DNA of 64,000 nucleotides. Source: Terriglobia bacterium (lineage in GTDB: Bacteria > Acidobacteriota > Terriglobia > Terriglobales > Acidobacteriaceae). The position numbers were made by a program, and so were the translations under genes. Position 1 is the first letter of the stretch. Every line of letters begins with the position of its first letter. The stretch covers positions 124,001 through 188,000 of the forward strand of contig JAIQGL010000018.1 in assembly GCA_020072585.1 (NCBI GenBank). The letters are read 5' to 3'. Shown piece by piece: positions 22,790 to 31,700 of this stretch. The notes under the pieces are model-generated. The model was not told the origin of the DNA, ran no database searches, and saw only the letters and a program-made list of their open reading frames with translations.

Positions 22790-24230
22790 TAAGCGCCAGT
22801 TTTCGCTGCCTTTCGAACGGCGATTGCTGTTTTCCATCCTGACCACGGGACTTCCCTGCGCTATTTTGTCGTTCGTTCTGCTCTGGACCAACTCTTATTC
22901 GCTCGACCACAAGATTGAAGGAACGGCGTTCTCAATCCTGTTATGGTTTTCCCTGGGCTTTGCCGCGCGTAATCGCGTGGTCAATTCTGTCCGCGTGCTG
23001 TCCAATGTGGTTGCATCTCTCAAGGAAGATGACTTCTCATTTCGCGCCACGCGTGCTGTCTCAGGAGACGCGCTGGGCGATCTAGCCATCGAAATCAATA
23101 ACCTGGCTCAGGCGTTGGAATCCGAGCGCCTGGGAACAATGGAAGCGGAAAATCTGCTGCGCAAAGTCCTGGCTGAAGCCGAAGGAGTGATTCTGGCTTT
23201 CTCGCTGGACGGGAAATTAAAACTATTTAATCGTGCCGCCGCAACCTTTCTCGGCAAAAAGGAAGAGGACCTTGCGAACCATGATGCCAAGGAACTTGGC
23301 ATTGCTGATCTTCTTGGCGGTCCAACATCGCAGACCATTTCCCGTCTTTCCAATGGTATTGAAAGGCGCTGGATCGTCCGGCGCACGCACTTCCGCCAGA
23401 ATGGTGTCCCGCATCACCTGGTAATGCTCTCTGAAGCTTCAGAAGCATTGCGCGCTGAAGAGCGGCTTGCATGGCAGCGAATGGTTCGCGTCCTGAGCCA
23501 TGAAATCAACAATTCCCTGGCTCCCATTAAATCCGTGGCCCGTACCCTGCGTAGAATTTTGTCACAAAACGTATTGCCGGAACGCGTTCACCAGGATTTT
23601 GACCTCGGCCTGGATGTGATTGGAACGCGTGCAGAGGCGCTGAACCGTTTTCTGCAAAGCTATGCTCAATTGTCCAAATTGCCTCCACCCATGCGCCGCA
23701 CGGTGGGCCTGCGGAACATGGCGGAGCGTGTGAGCGGCCTGGAAGCACGGCTGACAATCACGGTACTCCCGGGGCCAGATATCGCGATCAACGTGGATCC
23801 TGATCAGCTTGAGCAAGTGCTCATCAATCTGACCAAGAATGCGACTGAGGCTGTCCTTGCAAAATACACAGCCGAAACGTTGCCCGATCTCAGCGGTGAA
23901 CCTGCTGTCAGCGTGAGTTGGAATGTGGCCGGCAATGACTTGGAACTGTGGGTCCGCGACCGGGGCGTGGGTTTACTTGATGCGTCCAATCTCTTCGTGC
24001 CTTTCTATACCACAAAGGAAACCGGCACCGGAATCGGCCTTGTCCTTTGCAGACAGATCATTGAAGCCCACGGTGGAAGACTGACAATCCAGAACAGAAC
24101 CGACACTGCCGGGTGTGAAGTACAGATCAAGATTCCAGCATGCATAGTCTCTGATGGCCAGCAGCATGCTTCTGGTGAGAAGCCCAAGAGCGGCGTAAGA
24201 GCTGATCTTAAATACATTCCCTCAAAATAA
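22758..24230 (+). CDS. NtrY-like sensor histidine kinase
   Basis: 490 residues. Two N-terminal membrane helices (about 24-46 and 55-72) are separated by only a few residues, so there is almost no periplasmic loop. A HAMP-like region (about 75-130) and a PAS domain (about 135-235) follow. The HisKA motif is RMVRVLSHEINNSLAPIKS. The HATPase has N-box INLTKNATEAV and G-boxes RDRGVGLLD and GTGIGLVLCRQIIEAHGG. The short loop suggests sensing in the membrane or cytoplasm, as for cell-envelope stress. It partners the overlapping NtrC-type regulator. Confidence 0.9.
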   Translation: MFLPQSRKKSSKRQFSLPFERRLLFSILTTGLPCAILSFVLLWTNSYSLDHKIEGTAFSILLWFSLGFAARNRVVNSVRVLSNVVASLKEDDFSFRATRAVSGDALGDLAIEINNLAQALESERLGTMEAENLLRKVLAEAEGVILAFSLDGKLKLFNRAAATFLGKKEEDLANHDAKELGIADLLGGPTSQTISRLSNGIERRWIVRRTHFRQNGVPHHLVMLSEASEALRAEERLAWQRMVRVLSHEINNSLAPIKSVARTLRRILSQNVLPERVHQDFDLGLDVIGTRAEALNRFLQSYAQLSKLPPPMRRTVGLRNMAERVSGLEARLTITVLPGPDIAINVDPDQLEQVLINLTKNATEAVLAKYTAETLPDLSGEPAVSVSWNVAGNDLELWVRDRGVGLLDASNLFVPFYTTKETGTGIGLVLCRQIIEAHGGRLTIQNRTDTAGCEVQIKIPACIVSDGQQHASGEKPKSGVRADLKYIPSK

Positions 24231-24233
24231 AAC

Positions 24234-24271
24234 ACGGTCCAGATCAGCCAGGTTCGACTTGTCTGGACCGT
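24234..24271 (-). terminator. Terminator between convergent genes, best for the minus strand
   Basis: Inverted repeat ACGGTCCAGA (24234-24243) and TCTGGACCGT (24262-24271), with 10-bp perfect arms and an 18-nt loop. Read on the minus strand, the stem is followed by GTTTTATTTTG, a U-rich tract, so it fits an intrinsic terminator for the ADOP permease gene ending at 24313. It may also stop the kinase transcript from the other side. Confidence 0.6.
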
Positions 24272-24312
24272 ATTAGTAACAAGCAAGGAGCAAACTACAG
24301 GTCAAGCAGAGA

Positions 24313-26772
24313 CTATTCATACCGCAACGCAATAACAGGATCCAGACGCATGGCTCGTCGTGCCGGCAAATAACACGCTCCTACCGCAACAATTAACAAT
24401 ATCAAGGTTACCGGGACGAACGTACCCGGGTCAGCCGCGCTGATGCCGACTAACAAATTGGCCATGGCGCGCGTCAAGGCAAAGGCAGCAAGCAGTCCCA
24501 GCACTACTCCCGCAGTAATCAAGCGCACGCCCTGGCCCAGAATCAGGCTCAGGATGTTGCTCTTGCTGGCGCCGAGTGCCATGCGTACACCGATTTCGCG
24601 AGTGCGCTGAGCGGCCGCGAAAGACACTACGCCATAAACTCCCACAACGGCGATCACAAAGCCCAGCACACCCATGATTGCTGTGAGTGCTGCTCCTAGT
24701 CGAAACACCAGAAACCCGTTTCCTCCGGCCATGGCCTCTCTCATGGTCTGCAGATCGGAAACCGGCATTTCCGGATCGAGGCCCTGAATCTGCTGCTTCA
24801 CCTGCGTGATCAAAGACTCAGGGGAGACCGATGAGCGCACCTGGAGGATGCGCATGGAAGTGAAGTTCTGGTTAAAAGGAACATAGTAGTAGGGTAGTGG
24901 TCCTGAAAAATAACCGAAGAGCCTGCTGTCATGGGCCACTCCCACAACCTGAAGGAATGGTCCTGACGAGCTCTTGGTGCTAAAGCGTTTGCCCACTGCA
25001 TCTTCGTTGGGCCAGAACCGGTCCGCCATGGACTGATTCACAATGGCAACCAGTGGAACAGTCGAATTGTCCGCCTCAGTGAAAGAACGTCCCCGCAAGA
25101 GCGGTGTCCGGGCGGTCTCAAAATAGTCAGTACCGATCCGATTGAAAAACACGAGTGGAGGCTGTTGGCCTGCAGGCAAGGGCTGACCCTCTACAAAAAC
25201 CTGGCTTCCGTCATTGTAGTTTCCCATGGGAACGCTGAAAGCCTGGCTCGTCGACTGCACGCCCGGTAAAGCCCGTACGCGGCGTTCAAGTTCACGATAG
25301 AACTCGGTCGCACGCGTTTGGTCGTAACCAGCCTGGTGAGGATCCAGCATGACGTTGATGACGTTGTCCGGCTCAAAGCCCAGAGCCATGTGTTGAGCCT
25401 TGTCCAGACTGCGAAGAAACCGCGCGGCAACGATCAGCAGCATCAAAGAACATGCCACCTGCGCCACTACCAGGAAGCTGCGTACGCGCAAGCGGCCCGC
25501 GCTGGCGGAACCTCCACGCCCGCCTTCCTGAAGACCAGCACTCAATCCCCCACGTGCGGCGCGCAACGCTGGCCACGCGCCTACAATCACTCCCGTGACC
25601 AGCGCAGCCAGCAGACTGTAACCAAAGACGCGCCAATCAAATCCAAAATCGAGGACCAGGGGAAGCTTGGTTCCCAGGTTAATTGAGCCTATAGCGCCGC
25701 TTGCCCACATTCCTAAAAATACACCTGAGAAGGCGCTGAACAGCGCCAGCACAATGCTCTCCGTAAGCAATTGCCGCACGACTCGCGTCCGTGTGGCGCC
25801 CAATGCCATACGCAAGGAAATCTCACGTTGACGGGTGGTGGCCCGAACAAGCATCAGGTTTGCAACGTTCATGCAAGCCAGCACCAAAACCACGCCGGCC
25901 AGAACAAGAAACAAGCCTGCAATCAAAGGAATGGCGCTGGCAAGCCTGGGTATGGGCCGCGCCAACTTCTCCGGCACCACACTTACCGTTACGCCATCAT
26001 TTGTCTTGGGATATTCTTTCGACAGACGGGTTGCAACCAAGTTAACGGAACTCTGGGCCTGCGCCAGGCTTGTACCAGATTTGAGACGGCCCAATACTGC
26101 AAGGATTCTCTGACTGCGATCCGTCCACAATCCGTTCCCTCGTGCTTCGCTCGCCATCATGCTCAAAGGCAGATACGCCTGCATGTCTACATTGGCTGCG
26201 ACGCCATGAAACCCTTTGGGAGCAATCCCAACCACCACGGCAGCATTTCCGTCAACGCGCACTTGCTTGCCAACCACACCGGAGTCGCCTCCAAACCTCT
26301 TCTGCCAATAGGAATATCCCAACACGACAATCGGAGTGGCACCGGGCTGCTCTCCCTCATCCGGAAGGAACAGCCGGCCGGCGGCGGGCTGAATGCCCAA
26401 CGCGGAAAAGAAATTGCCGGTAACATAGCTGTAAACCAGAGGCTCTGCTCTGCCGCCAGCGCTAAATCCACCCAATCCAATCTGGTAACCAAACAAGTCA
26501 GAGAATGTATCTGCTTGCTTGCGGAAATCGACGAGATCCGTGTAAGAAAAGTAGTAGATTCCTAATGTGTCGCCCTTCTGCTGGGCCGCCAGGACCATGA
26601 TTTGATTGGGATCAGTTACCGGCAATGGCCGCAGCCAGCCATTCACAACACTAAAAATCGCAGTGTTAGTTCCAATTCCCAGCGCCAGCGTGAGGACTGC
26701 AACAATGGCAAAGGACGGGTTTTTTAGTAGCTGACGGATTGCATATTGAATGTCTTGCTTCAGGGTGTGCAC
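24313..26772 (-). CDS. Second duplicated orphan ABC permease (ADOP family)
   Basis: About 819 residues with the same duplicated MacB-core/FtsX layout as the first ADOP protein. It has LTLALGIGTNTAIFSVVNG in the first helix region, NLMLVRATTRQREISLRMA and the second copy AAAQRTREIGVRMALGASK, ending LDPVIALRYE. I chose the GTG at 26772 because AGGAGA lies 9 nt upstream and VHTLKQDIQYAIRQLLKNP is the standard family beginning. The frame stays open to 26976 but covers promoter and operator sequence. It converges on the kinase gene and carries its own pair of palindromes upstream, so it is probably in the same regulon as the first permease. Confidence 0.9.
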   Translation of the reverse strand: MHTLKQDIQYAIRQLLKNPSFAIVAVLTLALGIGTNTAIFSVVNGWLRPLPVTDPNQIMVLAAQQKGDTLGIYYFSYTDLVDFRKQADTFSDLFGYQIGLGGFSAGGRAEPLVYSYVTGNFFSALGIQPAAGRLFLPDEGEQPGATPIVVLGYSYWQKRFGGDSGVVGKQVRVDGNAAVVVGIAPKGFHGVAANVDMQAYLPLSMMASEARGNGLWTDRSQRILAVLGRLKSGTSLAQAQSSVNLVATRLSKEYPKTNDGVTVSVVPEKLARPIPRLASAIPLIAGLFLVLAGVVLVLACMNVANLMLVRATTRQREISLRMALGATRTRVVRQLLTESIVLALFSAFSGVFLGMWASGAIGSINLGTKLPLVLDFGFDWRVFGYSLLAALVTGVIVGAWPALRAARGGLSAGLQEGGRGGSASAGRLRVRSFLVVAQVACSLMLLIVAARFLRSLDKAQHMALGFEPDNVINVMLDPHQAGYDQTRATEFYRELERRVRALPGVQSTSQAFSVPMGNYNDGSQVFVEGQPLPAGQQPPLVFFNRIGTDYFETARTPLLRGRSFTEADNSTVPLVAIVNQSMADRFWPNEDAVGKRFSTKSSSGPFLQVVGVAHDSRLFGYFSGPLPYYYVPFNQNFTSMRILQVRSSVSPESLITQVKQQIQGLDPEMPVSDLQTMREAMAGGNGFLVFRLGAALTAIMGVLGFVIAVVGVYGVVSFAAAQRTREIGVRMALGASKSNILSLILGQGVRLITAGVVLGLLAAFALTRAMANLLVGISAADPGTFVPVTLILLIVAVGACYLPARRAMRLDPVIALRYE

Positions 26773-26815
26773 TTTGTATCGTCTCCTGATAAAGCCTTCC
26801 CGCACACAACAAAAG

Positions 26816-26833
26816 AAGCATCTTTCTGGCCAG
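26816..26833 (-). promoter_or_regulatory. Sigma-54-type promoter of the second ADOP gene
   Basis: On the minus strand the sequence reads TGGCCAGAAAGATGCTT, with GG at 26831-26830 and GC at 26819-26818. The -12 box ATGCT is the same as at the lanA promoter. The predicted start near 26806 is about 34 nt before the GTG. The paired palindromes lie 87 bp upstream of the GC. Confidence 0.5.
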
Positions 26834-26905
26834 CTAGGCTCTGCCAATAAGACATTGAAAATACGATACTTAACTACTCGACATGCCTGAATTACCTTGC
26901 CAGAG

Positions 26906-26941
26906 TGTCCATATCTGGACTGGGGTGTCCAGTAGTGGACC
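26906..26941. promoter_or_regulatory. Paired enhancer-like palindromes (sites E and F)
   Basis: TGTCCATATCTGGACT (26906-26921) and TGTCCAGTAGTGGACC (26926-26941) each match TGTCCA-N4-TGGACA with one mismatch and start 20 bp apart. They sit in the classical enhancer position, about 100-135 bp before the predicted start of the second ADOP gene. Confidence 0.7.
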
Positions 26942-26995
26942 TTCTCTTTTGCATCGCATGTCGCGGGGATTGTCACTTCTAAATGACTGAAAAGA

Positions 26996-27010
26996 TTAGT
27001 CTAAGACTAA
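26996..27010. repeat. 15-bp perfect palindrome
   Basis: TTAGTCTAAGACTAA, 7-bp arms around one base, in the short region between the ADOP2 upstream sites and the end of the PLP-enzyme gene. It may be an operator. It is AT-rich and short, so significance is uncertain. Confidence 0.35.
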
Positions 27011-27057
27011 AATCAGGATTCGATTAAAGGGACGGGGTGTTCATGACAGCATCCTTA

Positions 27058-28044
27058 TTAATAAGACTGATTTCCCGAGGGCTCACCTTCATCGAACAGC
27101 CAATCCCGCATCTGCCTGGGAGAAAGATTTCCCCCGGCAAATATTGTGGCAACTCTTTGTCCGCGAAAACGCGACCGATCACTCAGAATTGCGGCAAGCC
27201 CCGCAATACCTGAAGGCTCCACAACAAGTCCCAGCACACGGTGCGCCAGGCGCATCGCTTGGAGCATTTGTTCGTCACTGACTGCCAAGACTTCATCCAC
27301 CACACCACGCATCGCATCCAGGGAAAATGGCACTGGGACGCGCACGGCAATGCCGTCCGCAATTGTGTTCACGCTGTCGGTTTCCACCACTTTGTTCCGG
27401 GCAAACGAGAGTTGCATGGCTGGCGCTCCCTGAGAGACAACCCCTAAGACGCTGGCCTGTGGGGCAAAGCGCTTCATCCATACGGCAATTCCAGTAAGCA
27501 AAGCTCCGTTACCCAAGGGGACAACGACAGCATCAATCTGGCCACCGGCTTCCGTTAACTCCTTGGCAATCGTTCCGGCACCTTCGGCAAAAGCAGGATG
27601 CGCGCCATCTTCCACAAATAGCGCGTTCGTCGCCTTCGCAAAGTTGCGAGCCACTTCCTTGGCGTCATCCATGTCCAAGCCAGCAAGGCGGACATCAGCG
27701 CCCATGCGGCGCATGGCGGAAATTTTGACCGGGTTACCTTTCTCTGGTGCGAACACGGTTAAAGATCTGCGGGCTTTGCGAGCGGCAAACGCTAAGCCTT
27801 GGCCAAAGTTACCCGCAGACGCTGCAACCATCGGTTGGTCGTTGGGCCGTAGGCGCTGAACAAAGAGATCAGTCCCGCGTCCCTTGAAGCTGCGGATGGG
27901 ATTCACCGTTTCCACTTTTACAACAACGCGCGCACCCGTCAGTTCATCAAGTTCGTCATGCCAGATGAGCGGCGTATTGCGAAATACAGGATCAATGACA
28001 GTGCTGGCGGCTTCAATTCGGTCCAGGCAGACATAATCACTCAT
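27058..28044 (-). CDS. Threonine dehydratase/serine racemase-like PLP enzyme (fold type II)
   Basis: About 328 residues of the tryptophan-synthase-beta fold family. The PLP Lys is in NPIRSFKGRG, the substrate loop in ASAGNFGQGLAFAA, and the phosphate-binding glycine loop in PLGNGALLTG. The length fits catabolic threonine dehydratases or serine/threonine racemases without the C-terminal ACT domain. The ATG at 28044 has AAGGTGAG about 9 nt upstream. It is the last gene of the minus-strand NRPS block, so it may process threonine or a derivative for the pathway (dehydration, racemisation or removal of excess). The exact reaction cannot be assigned by eye. Confidence 0.8.
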   Translation of the reverse strand: MSDYVCLDRIEAASTVIDPVFRNTPLIWHDELDELTGARVVVKVETVNPIRSFKGRGTDLFVQRLRPNDQPMVAASAGNFGQGLAFAARKARRSLTVFAPEKGNPVKISAMRRMGADVRLAGLDMDDAKEVARNFAKATNALFVEDGAHPAFAEGAGTIAKELTEAGGQIDAVVVPLGNGALLTGIAVWMKRFAPQASVLGVVSQGAPAMQLSFARNKVVETDSVNTIADGIAVRVPVPFSLDAMRGVVDEVLAVSDEQMLQAMRLAHRVLGLVVEPSGIAGLAAILSDRSRFRGQRVATIFAGGNLSPRQMRDWLFDEGEPSGNQSY

Positions 28045-28116
28045 CAAGCAGCTCTCACCTTCTGGAACAGCTTTATGATCCTTCACTGAGCATGAGCCGC
28101 GCTCAACGACCACGCA

Positions 28117-28695
28117 TCATGCCGGTGACGGGCGAGCGGTCGCCTCCGAGTTCTCCCGGGAAGCTTGGATCATTTGTTGGCGTAACGCATACAGTTGCTT
28201 CATATGTCGCCGCACGTGAAACAATTGGAACTTACGCCACTGCTTGATTGTAAGCGGGCCAAGGTACGGATGCGAGAGCATCTCTATCTTGCTTCCAAAT
28301 TTTTCTTCACACTCCCACATCATGCGGTCCATTTCTGCGAGGTTCTCCAGAAGACTGCGCTTCGCATCTTCAGGCCCCAATCCTCTGGGGCAGACCATTT
28401 TGGGAGCAATCACACGCATGGGAAAATAACCCAGCACCAGTACGCGAAAAGCGAGCCAGCGTTGGTGCAATGTAGGTCTGGGAAGTTCCGGTCCGCCTTG
28501 TCTCAAGATCATCCTGCATCCCTTTGCCGTGATCATGAACCCCAGCGAGAGATGCTCTAACAGATTTGCTGAAGACCATTTTCCTTCCGGGGCCCACGTC
28601 ATCTGATCATCAGCCATTCCGGCAATGGATGACTCCACCACGCTTAAGGCGCGGCGTAAATGCCGCGAGTGGAATGAGGTAAGTTCGTTCGTCAT
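28117..28695 (-). CDS. DinB/DUF1569-like protein
   Basis: 192 residues, a helical bundle resembling DinB/YfiT/DUF1569 proteins. An N-terminal helix has the DinB-like WSSANLLEHLSLGF with a potential metal-binding His, and the C-terminal FQLFHVRRHMKQL carries the paired His typical of the family. Some members are metal-dependent thiol transferases (for example with bacillithiol or mycothiol); many have no known role. It lies between the NRPS and the PLP enzyme with short spacing, so it is probably co-transcribed. Confidence 0.7.
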   Translation of the reverse strand: MTNELTSFHSRHLRRALSVVESSIAGMADDQMTWAPEGKWSSANLLEHLSLGFMITAKGCRMILRQGGPELPRPTLHQRWLAFRVLVLGYFPMRVIAPKMVCPRGLGPEDAKRSLLENLAEMDRMMWECEEKFGSKIEMLSHPYLGPLTIKQWRKFQLFHVRRHMKQLYALRQQMIQASRENSEATARPSPA

Positions 28696-28745
28696 CGGGA
28701 TGTCTCCGTCAATTCTTGAGTCTCAAGCCAGTGCCCGAGATCCAG

Positions 28746-31700
28746 CTATCGTAGAAGTTCTTCCAGTTCTCCGGCGTCCAATTCGAGCGTGTCAAACTGG
28801 CGGGTATCGATTTCGAGCGTGCCATCGCTCTGCCATCTTCCGAACCATGCAAGTGGAACTATTCCAAAGGCTGGGTCATTTTGCAGCCTCTTGAACAGCC
28901 GGCCACGAACGCCAATAGGCACGACCTGGTCCCATTCATCCAGCACAAACACTGAAGCTGAACCCGCCGGGCGTCCAGCGAGCGGACCGCCGGAGGCAAA
29001 ATCGTCAATCCAAAGCAGTAGGTCCACTTCTTCATCAAGAGGAACAAACGCGCTGACTTGGACTCCCATATTCTGGCGAACAAAGGCCACGTCGCATTGT
29101 GACGGCGCACGAACAATGACACGTTCCAGAGCTGGAGCTATCTGCCTGACGACTGCTCCGCTCTCAGCCAGATGTTCGAGGATTTCGGCGCTGGCCACTA
29201 AAGCTTTTACTTTGGGGGCAGCGAGCGCCCTATACAAATCATCAGAAGCAGAGGGGGCAGCGGCTACACGGTTAAAGACAATGCCTTCCGCGGTCAAGGC
29301 CGCGGCGCCTTGTCCGCCCGCCCGCTGAAATTCGCGAATCATATTTATAAGTTCAGAGTTAATCTGAGCTCCAGAGCTGAAACTGGAGAGCGCCTCCTGC
29401 TCAAGATTTTCAACCAGGGTGAACCCACTAATCCGCTCGTGCGGATGTGCAACAATTTCCTGCAATAGGTGCGCCCATTTGGCAAGCAGGCCAGCAGGTG
29501 CAGGCGCTTTGTCCATGGTTCCTGGAACAATCTCCGCGCACCAGCTCTCAGGCCCTTCTGAGACACGCACGGAAAGCTGGGGACCGGCAACACGATTGAG
29601 ATCAAAACCGTAGCCAGGCAATGACTCAAAGTATGCTTTTGCTCCGGCGAAAGATAAATCTTTGGGCTGCTCTTCGAGCAGCAACACCAGTGAGTATGGA
29701 TAAAGATCATTGCGACCATGTTTCCGCCGCAACGCGTGCAGCCATTGTTGGAAAGGATATTCTTGATGAGCCATCGCACCGAGCACGGTCTGGCAGACTC
29801 GCCCAAGCAGTTCAAAGAACGTTGGGTTGCCGGAAATATCTGACCTGAGGCAAAGCGGGTTCATGAAGAAACCAGCCACACGCTCCAAATCAGGATGAGC
29901 ACGGCCACTGACGGCCGTACCCACCGCCACATCAGTGGTGCCGGTAAGCCGCGCAAGAAGAATTTTGAAGGCGGCAAGCAACACCACAAAGAGTGTGGTT
30001 CCTTGATCTCCGGCAAGCTGCTTCAGCCGCGCCATGAGCTCTTTTGGCAGATGCAGCATTTGGTTCTGGGCAGACTGCTTCCCAACAGCGCCTGCACCTG
30101 CCCGATTCAGGTTGAGCGGAGCCAATTCGTTGTTAAACAACTCCAGCCAATAATCTTTTTGCACCTGCATGGCGGATGAATCAAGACGCTTCTGGTGCCA
30201 CTCTGCATAGTCCACATAGCGGACCTGAAGTTCGGGTAATGAGGAGACACGCGTTTGCTTGAAAGCACTGTACAATTCAGCCAAGTCCTCCACCAGAATG
30301 TGCTCGGTCCAAACATCAGAAATAATATGAGGCAGTTGCATCACCACGCAGTGAACTTGAGCTTCCAGGCGAACCAGTTGCACACGAAGCATTGGCGGCT
30401 GGTTTTTCATGGAGGCATTGAGTTGCTCGGCCAGCAACTGCCGTAGCTTCTCGCGCTGCACCTGGTCCTTAAAGGAAGAAAGATCGTGAAATTGCCAGTC
30501 GACTTTCACATGATTATGAACGATCTGGACTGGTTCACCTTCGATCTCCGAAAAGGAGACGCGCAGCGATTCATGTCTTTGCACCAGAGCGTCCAGAGCT
30601 TTGTCAAAACTCTCTGGTTCAATTTCGCCCTCAATGCGGATGATCTGAGGGAATCCCCAGCCTGGGGCTTCAGCACGGAGCACATCATTGAAAGCAAGCC
30701 ACATGGGCCTTTGTGTGGGAGCCAGCGGATAATGCGGTTGGCTGGCTACGCTCGGAATTTTTTCAATAACGGAAACATTCGTGCTTTCAGAACTCAATGC
30801 AACTGCCAACTCGGCGATAGTCGGATTCAAAAAAAGCTCGCGGATGGAAACACCACGAGAAAGCCGGGCTTGCAGGTTAAGCACGATCCTGGTCGCATTC
30901 AGCGAGTGTCCGCCGATCTCAAAGAAATCATCATGCGCGCCGATGCGGTCGATTCCCAAAACTTCTTGCCAGACTTGGGCAATTTGTTTCTCCACGTCAG
31001 TGGTTGGAGCGACATATTCTTCCGCTCTCTGGCTCCAGTCAGGGGCAGGCAGAGCACGACGGTCCACTTTGCCGGTGCGGGTGAGCGGCAACTTTTCAAG
31101 GGTTATAAAAGCGTCCGGGACCATGTGCTCAGGAAGACGTTCTGCAACATATTTCCTCATCTCCCTCACATCTAAGGCGCCACTGCCCACACAATAACCC
31201 ACAAGGCGGCCGGAGTGAACAGCGGCCACAGCCTGGCTGACTCCGGGATGGCCGCCCAACGCCCCTTCGACTTCCGCAATTTCAATGCGACGTCCACGAA
31301 CCTTAACCTGACCGTCGCGACGCCCCAGAAACTCAAGCACACCGTCCCATCTCCAGCGTCCCACGTCTCCGGTAAGATAGAGTCGGCTGCCTGCTTCCAA
31401 CCCAAATGGATCCGGGACAAACGTCCTGGCAGTCTTCGTGGCATCTCCAATGTATCCGCGCCCTACGCAGATACCTCCAACCGCGATTTCACCAACGCAA
31501 CCGACAGGCACCAGGCGCAATTCACGATCAACCACATAGACGCACGATCCCGCGATTGGGCGGCCCACGCCTACCCGGTCTCGAATCTCCAGAGCAGAGT
31601 GAAGGATTTCATGCGTCACGTCGTCAGAGCATTCCGTCGGCCCCCATGCGTTGATCAGAGGTATGCCGGGAAAACGTTGCATCCAACGATGGCTCAGCGA

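Noticed and set aside
22999-23014. TGTCCA-containing 16-mer inside the NtrY-like kinase gene
   Set aside because: Only one half matches, it is unpaired, and it lies within coding sequence.
25771-26565. 264-codon plus-strand open frame opposite the ADOP permease
   Set aside because: A shadow of a well-supported gene on the other strand; the translated sequence is His/Gln/Arg-rich and unlike any family.
26773-26976. N-terminal extension of the second ADOP permease
   Set aside because: It covers the sigma-54-type promoter and the paired palindromes. The GTG at 26772 has a good ribosome-binding site and the family start.
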